This document shows, piece by piece, positions 16,930 to 24,461 of a stretch of DNA of 58,841 bases. The translations under genes and the position numbers were made by a program. The notes under the pieces are model-generated. The model saw only the letters and a program-made list of their open reading frames with translations, was not told the origin of the DNA and made no database searches. Source of the stretch: Actinoplanes auranticolor (GTDB lineage: Bacteria; Actinomycetota; Actinomycetes; Mycobacteriales; Micromonosporaceae); assembly GCF_018332655.1 (NCBI RefSeq), contig NZ_BOQL01000039.1:1-58841 (forward strand). Direction: 5' to 3'. Each line of letters begins with the position of its first letter. Position 1 is the stretch's first letter.

Positions 16930-17089
16930 GCATGGTCTCAAGTGTTCGCGGCGCCCGGGTCAGGTGGAGATTGAGCGGCACAGGCCCTTCCAAGCCCTGT
17001 CCATTATTGGCCCGGCAGACCTGGACGTCTTGCTCGTGCCGGTAGGGGTGTCCGGGCAGCGTGACGGGTGGGTGACGTCGCGGCACATA

Positions 17090-17281
17090 TCAGGTGTGGC
17101 GATGCTGCGCGATCCACGCTTCGACGTCACCGGTCAGCCAGATCTTGCCTTGGGCGAGGTCTGCAGTGGGTTCAGGGAAGTTTGAGCGGTTGGTGATCTG
17201 GTAGACGCGCTGGCGGCTGATTCCGCCGAGCCGCATCCGGATCTCGTGGGCTCCCATCAGACGGATCTTCTCTCTTGCCAT
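17090..17281 (-). CDS. AlpA-like / excisionase-type HTH protein
   Basis: 63 aa from ATG 17281 (MAREKIRLMGAHEIRMRLGG). The small winged-helix motif typical of AlpA/Xis proteins is clear: MGAHEIRMRLGGISRQRVYQ, then ITNRSNFPEPTADLAQGKIW and a DVEAWI end. Such proteins direct excision or activate integrase genes of mobile elements. A TATAGT box lies 7 bases before the start, implying a leaderless transcript. It sits alone in a gene-poor stretch. Confidence 0.8.
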   Translation of the reverse strand: MAREKIRLMGAHEIRMRLGGISRQRVYQITNRSNFPEPTADLAQGKIWLTGDVEAWIAQHRHT

Positions 17282-17288
17282 GCCCAAC

Positions 17289-17312
17289 ACTATAGGCGTA
17301 TGACTACTAGTC
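17289..17312 (-). promoter_or_regulatory. Probable leaderless promoter with palindromic operator
   Basis: On the minus strand a perfect -10 TATAGT (17289-17294) lies 7 bases upstream of the AlpA-like ATG. An 11-bp palindrome GACTACTAGTC (17302-17312) covers the spacer, where a repressor could block polymerase. No good -35 is visible. Confidence 0.5.
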
Positions 17313-17856
17313 GCGCGAACGAGAAGTCGGGTGGCCCGACCGCTCGACATTGACGTTGGAGCTGGCGCCGTGGTCTCTTCGCATCCAGCAGGGTCGCCGC
17401 CGGCCGGCGTCGGCGGATCACTGGATCCACGCCGCATCACCCTGATCCGGTCAACGCGTGGCCTTGCCTGCTCGACGCCGGCCCGATGCACGGAGAAGCG
17501 GGGACTGCTGCCAACCGGCTCACGTCAGGCATGACGGCAAGCCGAACCGCTCAGACAGCGCCGAGGGCGAGGCTGAGACCAGCAGCCTTACCGCGGCAAG
17601 TCGGCCGAGGTTGACGTTGTTCGCCCGTCATCGCCACACCCCTTCAAGAAACGGATCGACGGCGAATGGGCCCTCGTTAGCGCGGCCATGTGCGGCAATG
17701 AGCGGCCGCTACCCACCGCACCGATATCGGCTCCTAACTACTCCTGAGCGGTCCACATGGGGTGGGCGACGATCTCAGATCATGGGCGCTATTGTTAGCG
17801 CGATGCACGCATTTAGCCCCGCCCACCTCAATTTCAACTCCTAGGAGCACTCTCAC
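17313..17856. other. Gene-poor stretch, nothing recognised
   Basis: About 540 bases between the AlpA promoter and lsr2. Frames here are short and arginine/proline-rich without family-like text. AGGAG at about 17843 is the probable ribosome-binding site of lsr2. Confidence 0.5.
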
Positions 17857-18198
17857 ATGGCAAAGCAGATTGTCACACTGCTGACCGATGACATCGACGG
17901 CTCCGAAGCGAACTCGACCGTGGAGTTCGGCCTGGATGGCGTCAACTACACGATTGACTTGTCCGAGAAGAACGCCAGCAAACTACGCAAGGTCTTCGAG
18001 CCCTATCTCAACGTTGCCTCTCGCGTCGGACGTAACACAGCCGGTCGTATCCCTGCTCGTGGTCAGGCAACGCCGAGCCGGTCGAACCGTGAGCAGAATC
18101 AGGCCATCCGCGAGTGGGCCACCAAGAACGGCTACGAAGTGTCCGAACGCGGCCGGATCCCTAGCTCGGTCCTCGAGGCGTTTCACAGCAAGCGCTGA
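17857..18198 (+). CDS. lsr2: Lsr2 nucleoid-associated protein
   Basis: 113 aa, the normal Lsr2 length. The N-terminal dimerisation domain is recognisable (MAKQIVTLLTDDIDGSEANS, then VEFGLDGVNYTIDLSEKNAS) and the C-terminal DNA-binding domain has the IREWATKNGYEVSERGRIPS region with the RGR minor-groove hook. Lsr2 coats AT-rich DNA and silences foreign genes in actinobacteria. It may be a second copy belonging to the island. It is monocistronic. Confidence 0.93.
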   Translation: MAKQIVTLLTDDIDGSEANSTVEFGLDGVNYTIDLSEKNASKLRKVFEPYLNVASRVGRNTAGRIPARGQATPSRSNREQNQAIREWATKNGYEVSERGRIPSSVLEAFHSKR

Positions 18199-18460
18199 AG
18201 CATGGGGTGACAGCGCGGCGGATCGGCACGCCATTGCGCAGCTATGGTGCTATCCGGAGCGCGTGACGCGGCGTGATATGTCGTTTTGGCCGGCTGTCAC
18301 CCTGCCTGCTCAGTCCGCAATGCGTGTCGATGGACGTCGCATTGCATGGCCGGACGCCGACTTCTGCACACAGGCGAACGCGCGGTGATATCGGCTGCGC
18401 TCGAATGACATCGCTGTAGTTCGGTGATCTTTCCGGCTGCGGGTTGCGCACCTGACTCCC

Positions 18461-18688
18461 GTGAGGGTGACTGGAGGGGTGCTGCCGGTCCTCGAGTACC
18501 AGGGATGGCAGGTCGAGACCGTCGAGATCGACCTGGGTGCCGGCTTGCGCGCCTGGATTGAGATCCGCTACGGCGACCAGCGTCGGCACGTGGCCACGCT
18601 GGCGGAGCGCGACGCCGTGCTGCGCGAGCACGGCGTCGACCCGGGTGTTCTGACCGTGCTCGACACGATTGAGGACGGGTGCGAGTGA
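18461..18688 (+). CDS. Small hypothetical protein coupled to DNA ligase
   Basis: 75 aa from GTG 18461; the start is uncertain because no good ribosome-binding site precedes it. The sequence is a compact alpha/beta type (LEYQGWQVETVEIDLGAGLR, then AWIEIRYGDQRRHVATLAER and a TVLDTIEDG end). Its stop overlaps the ligase ATG (ATGA at 18686-18690), so it is co-translated with the ligase. I do not recognise the family. Confidence 0.65.
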   Translation: MRVTGGVLPVLEYQGWQVETVEIDLGAGLRAWIEIRYGDQRRHVATLAERDAVLREHGVDPGVLTVLDTIEDGCE

Positions 18689-19650
18689 TGCGCCCCGCTA
18701 CGGCGCAGCCGATCCTGATTGCTCCGATGCTCGCCACGGCCGGCGAGCTGCCGTCCGGGCCGGGTTGGGCTTACGAGTTCAAGTACGACGGGGTCCGCGC
18801 GGTCGTCTACACCGGCCACGACGGGGTGCAGCCGTTCTCCCGTAATAACCGCGAGATCACCGCCACCTACTCGGAGCTGGCGGAGTGCGCCCGGTTGCTG
18901 GGCGGGCGGCAGGCGGTCCTGGACGGCGAGATCGTCGCCTTCGACGGCGACCGGCCCAGCTTCGCCCGGCTGCAACAGCGCATGCACGTCGTGCTGCCCT
19001 CGGCACCCCTGCTCGCCGCGGTCCCGGTGCAGTACTACGTGTTCGACGTGCTTGCCCTCGACGGCCAAGACCTCACCGACCAGCCGTACGCGGCCCGCCG
19101 GAACATCCTCGCCGGCCTCACGCTGAGCGGCGAGCACGTGCGGGTGCCAGCGAACTTCGTCGACGTCGACGCGAAGACGGTGCTGCAGGCCGCGGAGATC
19201 GCCGGCCTGGAAGGCGTCGTCGCCAAGCGGCTCACCTCGCCGTACCGACCCGGCCGGCGCTCACCGGACTGGACCAAAGTCCCGCTGATCAAGACCCAGG
19301 AAGTCCTGATCATCGGGGGGAAACCCGGCGAGGACCGCCGCGCCGGCACCATCGGCTCAATATTGCTCGCCGTCTACGACCAGCACGACAAGCTCGCATA
19401 CGCCGGGCACGTCGGCACCGGCTTCACCGGCGCCGCCCTGCGCCACCTGCAGCAGGAACTAACCCCGCTCACCCGATCCACTCCCCCGCTGGCGGACGTG
19501 CCACGCGAGCATGCTCGACACGCCCGCTGGGTCGAACCGGTGCTCATCGGCGAGGTGGCATTCCGCAATTGGACGTCCGACAACCGCCTGCGACACCCCT
19601 CCTGGCGCGGGCTGCGCACCGACCGGTCGCCAGCGTCGGTACGGCGCTAA
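18688..19650 (+). CDS. ATP-dependent DNA ligase (LigC-like)
   Basis: 320 aa from ATG 18688, which overlaps the upstream stop; the GTG at 18679 is an alternative. The nucleotidyl-lysine is K32 in motif I (YEFKYDGVRAVVY). Motif III (AVLDGEIVAFDGDRPS), motif IV (GLEGVVAKRLTSPY) and motif V (DWTKVPLIKTQEVLIIG) follow, then an OB fold (YAGHVGTGFTG) and a C-terminal FRNWT...LRHPSWRGLR. It is a stand-alone ligase without polymerase or nuclease domains, as in the LigC class used in nick or end-joining repair. It is the only intact ligase of the three copies in the window. Confidence 0.93.
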   Translation: MRPATAQPILIAPMLATAGELPSGPGWAYEFKYDGVRAVVYTGHDGVQPFSRNNREITATYSELAECARLLGGRQAVLDGEIVAFDGDRPSFARLQQRMHVVLPSAPLLAAVPVQYYVFDVLALDGQDLTDQPYAARRNILAGLTLSGEHVRVPANFVDVDAKTVLQAAEIAGLEGVVAKRLTSPYRPGRRSPDWTKVPLIKTQEVLIIGGKPGEDRRAGTIGSILLAVYDQHDKLAYAGHVGTGFTGAALRHLQQELTPLTRSTPPLADVPREHARHARWVEPVLIGEVAFRNWTSDNRLRHPSWRGLRTDRSPASVRR

Positions 19651-19695
19651 CCCGAACCGGTTCCGGCACCGCCGCAAGGCACGGTGATCGGAGCC

Positions 19696-19899
19696 ATGCA
19701 AACCAGAGACCGGCAGTGGCGCGTCGAAGCCGTCCGCCCCGGCGAACGTGACTACTTCCGGCTCATCCACGGCGACAACATCGTCGACGGGCTGGTCATC
19801 GCGAGTCTGCAACGGCTGCTCGCCGAGGCTGGCGTCGACATGGCCGACCTCGTGGAAGCTGATACGACACCCATGTCAGGAGCAGCCGGGGCGGCTTGA
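19696..19899 (+). CDS. Small hypothetical protein next to DNA ligase
   Basis: 67 aa from ATG 19696 (MQTRDRQWRVEAVRPGERDY), or four residues longer from GTG 19684. The centre reads FRLIHGDNIVDGLVIASLQR, then LLAEAGVDMADLVE. It follows the ligase by 45 bp on the same strand. I do not recognise a family. Confidence 0.55.
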   Translation: MQTRDRQWRVEAVRPGERDYFRLIHGDNIVDGLVIASLQRLLAEAGVDMADLVEADTTPMSGAAGAA

Positions 19900-20083
19900 T
19901 GCCTGTTGACCGTTCACACGTCAAGTCAGTGGTCGAGCGGGCGTGCGGCAAGACGAGTCGCGGCCTGAGGAACATCTGTTGCCCGCACCGCGTACAGGCT
20001 CGTTGGCTCCACCCAGCCGCCGCTACGTTCAGCCGATCGAGGTCGCCACCAGGGAAATAGGCGGCTTCCGTCCACTCGCTGAC

Positions 20084-20112
20084 TTGATCTAGTCGAACGC
20101 ATGTTCTAACGT
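20084..20112 (+). promoter_or_regulatory. SOS promoter with LexA box for a leaderless 70-aa gene
   Basis: TTGATC (20084-20089) and TAACGT (20107-20112) are 17 bp apart. A textbook LexA box CGAACGCATGTTCT (20094-20107) fills the spacer. The ATG of the next gene begins 7 bases after the -10, so transcription and translation probably start at the same base. Confidence 0.75.
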
Positions 20113-20118
20113 CCGAGC

Positions 20119-20331
20119 ATGGCCGAGCGCGTCGAGCACCACTTCAACCGCAGGTACGGTCTTAACCGGCGCGACGTGTTTCTCATCCGCACTGAGACCG
20201 GCTGGCAGGTCCTCGGCCGCGAAGGCGGCGCCGAAGGTCGCGAGGTGACTCACTACTTCGACGACGAAGCCGACGCGCGCAGGATGCTTGAACGGATGCT
20301 GGCCGCGGTGCCGCTGGAGCTCTCGGGTTAG
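20119..20331 (+). CDS. LexA-controlled 70-aa protein of unknown function
   Basis: 70 aa from ATG 20119. The sequence (MAERVEHHFNRRYGLNRRDV, then FLIRTETGWQVLGREGGAEG and VTHYFDDEADARRMLERML) predicts a small alpha/beta domain with a C-terminal helix. There is no ribosome-binding site; the promoter geometry predicts a leaderless mRNA under LexA control. I do not recognise the family. Placement after imuA' and the DNA ligase suggests a part in the DNA-damage response, perhaps regulation or inhibition of replication or division. That is inference from context only. Confidence 0.7.
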   Translation: MAERVEHHFNRRYGLNRRDVFLIRTETGWQVLGREGGAEGREVTHYFDDEADARRMLERMLAAVPLELSG

Positions 20332-20504
20332 GCGAAGATGTCGCCGTCTCTTCCGCACGAACGCCCAGGCTGAGCAGGTTCCTCAACTGCCTCTGCTCTC
20401 TACTCGGCACCGTCCGACGGTGACGCCGTGGACGGCCGGTTCGAGGATGCCTGGAACTCCTTGGGCGAAGTAACGGCGGTTCCGGCATTTCACCAGTGGA
20501 TCGA

Positions 20505-22322
20505 TCAACGCTGCACTTGGTCTCTCGCGGCGATTCGTTGGTGGAGTCGCTTGATCAGCTCGGCGGCGCCGGCGTGGTCGCCCCCTGCGTGCATCAGGTT
20601 GCCGGCTTGGTGGTGCAGGGCCTCGTTGTAGGGGTCGATGCTGATGGCTCGATGGAGCAGGGCCAGGGCTTCGTCGGGGTCGGTGTGTTCGGCCAGGGTG
20701 GCGTAGGCGTCGATGACGGTGCGGCGGGTCTGTTCGCGGACGGGAGTGAGCCAGTCCCAGGTGTGTCCTGCGGCGATTTCACCGCGGTACGTGTCGATGA
20801 CAGCTCGGCACGCCTGTTCTAGCTGGTTCAGGCCGACGGCATGGGTCATGACGCTGACGGCGGTACGCCAGGTCTGCAGGTCGGTGCCGATGGCGCGCGT
20901 GTTGAGCCGGTAGCGGTCGTCGTTGCGGGTGATCGGGTCTTCGCCAAGTAGAGGTCGTAGTTGTTGTCGAAGGTCGGTCAGGGTGGTGTGCAGGCGTTGG
21001 GTGATGGTCGAGGGAGATAGGTGGGGCCAGATGGCGCGAATGAGTTCGCTGCGGGTGGCGCCGTCGGAATGGATGGCGAGGTAGGCCAGGATTTGCAGGC
21101 CGGCCATGCGTCGTGGGTGGACCATTTCGCCGGCAACGGTCAGGTCGCAACCGCCGAGCAGGGTTAGGCGCGCCCCCGTGGCCACGGCTGGCTCCGCTTC
21201 AAGGGCAGGGGGCCTCTTCGGCACAGTTTCGGCACGTGGTGTCGCGCTGGGTGGAGGTTGTTGCGAGCGGCGGATGAGGGTCAGCAGGTCGGCGGTTGTC
21301 TGCTGGTCGAGGCTGCACAGCCGGCGCGGCTCGGTGAGGTCGGGGCCGGTGGCGGTGCCGTCGGTGCTGACGTGCCATCGATGGGTAGCAACACGGGAGT
21401 CGTCGCTGAGCACGATGATGGTGCGGGCGGCAGTGTGCGCGCCGGTTCCCGTCGTGAGCTGGGCGAGGGTGGGGGTGGCCGGGGCGCCGGGCGGCAGCAG
21501 GGTGCCAAGGTCGTCGGGGCGCATGGCCACGGTGAAGGTGCTGCTCAGTGCTGCCTCGACGATGAGTCCTCGGGCGGATGCGGATGCGCCGGGTCCGGTC
21601 AACAGCAGGATTCCTTCGGGGAGCCGCTGCGCCCGCAGAGGTAGCGGTGCGTGGTCGGGTCCGATGGTGTCGTCGGTGAGTGCAGCGGCCACGGTGGCGA
21701 CGGTGCCGGGTAGTGGTTGCAGGTCGGGGTCGTTGTGGTGGTCGCGGGGCTGGCGTGGGTCGGGGCGGTAGTGGCGGCGCCGTTGGAGCCAGAAGGCGGC
21801 GGCGAGGGCGGTGATCGCGGCGGCGGTGTGGTACGGGATCCAGCCGCCACCGGGCAACGCGACGCCCACCGGCTGCGCCTGCGCCGACCGGTCGGCGTGG
21901 TTGTCGAATCGTGTCGGATCCGAGGGCTGCGAGGTGTCGGTGGCTGCGGGTAGCGGTTGTGGGTGGCCGGTGGTGGCGGCGGGCAGGGTGAATGCGGCGA
22001 CGCCGGCCATGGAGCTGGCGGTCATCTGGGCGGGTGTGGGTACGGGCAGGTGACGGAGGCGTCGTAGCCGGCGACGCAGCCCTCTCAGAGCGCGTCGGGT
22101 CAGGTGGGTCAGGAGCAGGAGCCAGGCGAGTCCGGCGACGGCGACGCATCCGGCGATGATGGTGCCAGCGGTCAACGGCTGCTCCACCCAAGCCTCGACC
22201 TGCGCGCGGGTCGGTGCCTGCCACCAGTGCTGCAGCCAGATACCGGCGAGCAGCGGCGGGCCGGCGACGACAACGAGCACGATCAAAGCGGTGGCGAGGC
22301 GGTTCACCCAGCGCATAACCAC
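20505..22322 (-). CDS. Membrane-anchored BTAD (SARP-like) regulator
   Basis: 605 aa from GTG 22322 (ATG 22316 is equally possible). Hydrophobic helices at about residues 9-30 (TALIVLVVVAGPPLLAGIWL), 52-73 (TIIAGCVAVAGLAWLLLLTH) and 168-187 (AAAITALAAAFWLQRRR) anchor the N-terminal half. The C-terminal third carries a winged helix (GCDLTVAGEMVHPRRMAGLQ, RSELIRAIWPHLSPSTITQR) followed by the helical BTAD repeat region (TWDWLTPVREQTRRTVIDAY, ALALLHRAISIDPYNEALHH). BTAD domains act as transcriptional activators in SARPs, but this one is membrane-tethered. It shares its layout with the LysM-BTAD protein at 24.5 kb and lies 12 bp after the Hsp70-like gene, so the two form an operon. Confidence 0.85.
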   Translation of the reverse strand: MVMRWVNRLATALIVLVVVAGPPLLAGIWLQHWWQAPTRAQVEAWVEQPLTAGTIIAGCVAVAGLAWLLLLTHLTRRALRGLRRRLRRLRHLPVPTPAQMTASSMAGVAAFTLPAATTGHPQPLPAATDTSQPSDPTRFDNHADRSAQAQPVGVALPGGGWIPYHTAAAITALAAAFWLQRRRHYRPDPRQPRDHHNDPDLQPLPGTVATVAAALTDDTIGPDHAPLPLRAQRLPEGILLLTGPGASASARGLIVEAALSSTFTVAMRPDDLGTLLPPGAPATPTLAQLTTGTGAHTAARTIIVLSDDSRVATHRWHVSTDGTATGPDLTEPRRLCSLDQQTTADLLTLIRRSQQPPPSATPRAETVPKRPPALEAEPAVATGARLTLLGGCDLTVAGEMVHPRRMAGLQILAYLAIHSDGATRSELIRAIWPHLSPSTITQRLHTTLTDLRQQLRPLLGEDPITRNDDRYRLNTRAIGTDLQTWRTAVSVMTHAVGLNQLEQACRAVIDTYRGEIAAGHTWDWLTPVREQTRRTVIDAYATLAEHTDPDEALALLHRAISIDPYNEALHHQAGNLMHAGGDHAGAAELIKRLHQRIAARDQVQR

Positions 22323-22334
22323 AGGTATCCCTGG

Positions 22335-24236
22335 TCAGCGCTTGATCGGCGGCAGGCGCAGCAGAGCCCAGGCGTGTACGCCCCACCAGCAGGCGACGGC
22401 GAGCGCCCAGATGACGGCTAGGGGTGCGGGCCCGGTGCGGGAGATGATCACGGTGAAAAAGCCGATCGGGACGGTCAGCGCGAGCCGGGCGCCGGGATGC
22501 CGTACCAGGGTGCAGGCGGCGGCGACCCCGATGAGGAGGCCTCCGGCCAGGCCGATGCCGTTGGCCCAGCCGGCGAAATACCAGGGCCAGGCGACGGTGT
22601 ACCAGAGGTTCACGGCGACGATCCCGGCCACGGCGACGATCATCGAGCTGGCGGGGAAGGTCAGGAAGCCGTCCCACCCGCCGATGGGGGTGACGCCGCG
22701 CCGCCAGGCGAGCACGGCGACGGCCGCGGCGAGCACGGCGATCGGCAGGACCGTCAGAACGATGCCTTGCGCCAGGCGCGGAATGGCCTGGTTGAAGTAC
22801 AGGCCGGCAGTGATCGCGTACATGGTGGCGGTAGCCAGCCCACCCAGCAGCGCGATGGTGATACCACCGCTGATCCTCCCGGTCGGCTCCTCCGTGGGGG
22901 TGGGGGTGTTGTGGTCGAGCAGGGCGGCGAACAGCGCGGCGGCTTGCAGCAGGCAGATCATGGCGAGGGTAGCCGCGACCGCGGGTACGCCCCAGTTCGC
23001 CAGGGGCACGGTCGTGTTGTGAAAGCCGAGGCGGTAGTCGTCGGAGAAGAAGATGTAGGACGCGAACAGCGCCAGTGACGCCACCCCGGGCAGGGCGAGG
23101 GTGATCAGCCGGCGCACCGGTGGCAGCGGCAGCGACTCCTCCACCGGCGTCGTCGCGGTGGTGTCGGCGTCGGCGGCGCCCAGCACCGCCGTCGCGTCAG
23201 CGGGCTCCACCGGCACGGGGACGGTGCCGAGTTTCGCCGCGATCATGTCGCGGGCGCCTGGGGTGACGGTTGCGGCGCCGATCAGGTGCACCCCGCTGAC
23301 CTGGTCGAGAGTGAGGTCAGCGGCGTCGAGGGCCTGCGCGGCCAGCTCACCGGCGCGTTCGAACACCGGCCGGGCGACCTCGGCCACCTGCTGCGTGTTG
23401 ACGACCATGGGTGGCTGACCGTCGGGCATCGGCATGGTTATCGCGACCTGCTCCGACAACGCATGTCGGGCGGCGCGGATATTGGTCAACATCGCCCACC
23501 GCTGCCCGGCGGGTATGTCGTGCAGGTCGGTCGCGGTGAGCGTCTTAACCAGGGCGGCGTCGAGGCGGTCGCCGCCGGCATCAGGATCAGCAAGGGTGGA
23601 CACCACCTCGGCCCCGGCCGGATCACGCTGCACCACGGTGACCTCGCACCCCGCACCGACGTCGATCACCAACGCCGGACCCTCCGCAGGTGAGAGGCGC
23701 TCTGCTGTGGTGCGGGTGTCGAGCCTTGCGATCGCGGCGACCGGAGCCTCAACTAGGCGGGACACGGCCAGACCGGCGCCGCGGGCGGCGTGACGCATCC
23801 AGGTGCGGCGCCGTGGTCCCCACCCGGCCGGCACGACCAGGCGCACATCATCGACCGGCTCACCGGCCATGCGCTGCGCTTCGGCCGCCACCTGCCGCAG
23901 CGTCGCGGCGACCAGGTCAACGACCTCGACCTGCTGTCCGCCCGCGCTGACCTGACCGGTGCCCGCGCGCAGCGGCGACACCACGAGGCCGTCCGGGTCA
24001 GCGGCGGCCTGCCGCCACGCCGCCGCACCAGTCACGATCCCGCTGTCGCTGATGTGGGCGGCGGTGGACATCTCACCGGTTCCGTCGAGGGTCAGCGTTG
24101 TCGTACCGCTCGGCGCGACCAGGACCGCTCGCACCGTGGCAGCGCCGTAATCGATCGCCAGCCGTGAATGCACGACAGCTAGTGAAGCAGAAGATCGACG
24201 ATCAGTCACTCCACATTGGCTCACCGTGCTCGCCAT
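22335..24236 (-). CDS. Hsp70-like ATPase fused to a membrane domain
   Basis: 633 aa from ATG 24236; GTG 24173 (just before SRLAIDYG) is a possible shorter start. Residues about 25-375 form an actin/Hsp70-type ATPase: phosphate-1 SRLAIDYGAATVRAVLV, a second phosphate loop ALVIDVGAGCEVTVVQRDPA and the adenosine motif GVHLIGAATVTPGARD. No canonical substrate-binding domain follows. Instead, from about residue 395 there are roughly eight hydrophobic segments (LPGVASLALFASYIFF, VAATLAMICLLQAAALFAAL, GIALLGG-type stretches and VIWALAVACWWGVHAWAL). An Hsp70 tied to a polytopic membrane domain suggests a sensor or scaffold rather than a chaperone. It precedes a BTAD regulator in the same operon and faces a LysM-BTAD gene. 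Confidence 0.82.
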   Translation of the reverse strand: MASTVSQCGVTDRRSSASLAVVHSRLAIDYGAATVRAVLVAPSGTTTLTLDGTGEMSTAAHISDSGIVTGAAAWRQAAADPDGLVVSPLRAGTGQVSAGGQQVEVVDLVAATLRQVAAEAQRMAGEPVDDVRLVVPAGWGPRRRTWMRHAARGAGLAVSRLVEAPVAAIARLDTRTTAERLSPAEGPALVIDVGAGCEVTVVQRDPAGAEVVSTLADPDAGGDRLDAALVKTLTATDLHDIPAGQRWAMLTNIRAARHALSEQVAITMPMPDGQPPMVVNTQQVAEVARPVFERAGELAAQALDAADLTLDQVSGVHLIGAATVTPGARDMIAAKLGTVPVPVEPADATAVLGAADADTTATTPVEESLPLPPVRRLITLALPGVASLALFASYIFFSDDYRLGFHNTTVPLANWGVPAVAATLAMICLLQAAALFAALLDHNTPTPTEEPTGRISGGITIALLGGLATATMYAITAGLYFNQAIPRLAQGIVLTVLPIAVLAAAVAVLAWRRGVTPIGGWDGFLTFPASSMIVAVAGIVAVNLWYTVAWPWYFAGWANGIGLAGGLLIGVAAACTLVRHPGARLALTVPIGFFTVIISRTGPAPLAVIWALAVACWWGVHAWALLRLPPIKR

Positions 24237-24270
24237 GCGGTTGTGGCGCTCTAGGGCTCTGACCTGCGGT

Positions 24271-24310
24271 TGTAAGTCTGTGTGAGTCGTTGTGAGTGGC
24301 TGTGAGCGCG
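24271..24310. promoter_or_regulatory. Four tandem 10-bp direct repeats in a divergent promoter region
   Basis: Consecutive decamers read TGTAAGTCTG, TGTGAGTCGT, TGTGAGTGGC and TGTGAGCGCG (consensus TGTGAGTSG). They lie between the Hsp70-like gene (start 24236, minus) and the LysM-BTAD gene (start 24462, plus). SARP/BTAD regulators bind short direct repeats phased by about one helical turn, so this is a natural operator candidate for the two BTAD proteins encoded on either side. Confidence 0.6.
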
Positions 24311-24461
24311 CGAAAGCCGCTACCGGGCTCGCCGTCTGCTTAGCCTCGCAGCACCGCTTCGCTCTCCGAACGCGGTCGGCGATCGCATCGTCCGCGGGGT
24401 GCCGACGAACGGCCTTCAGAGCCGGAAAACCGCGGGGCGACGGCCCGAAAGAGGGGTAGAG

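Noticed and set aside
24271..24310. Reading the tandem repeats as a CRISPR or VNTR
   Set aside because: The units are 10 bp with no spacers, only four copies, and sit in a promoter gap; an operator is the simpler reading.
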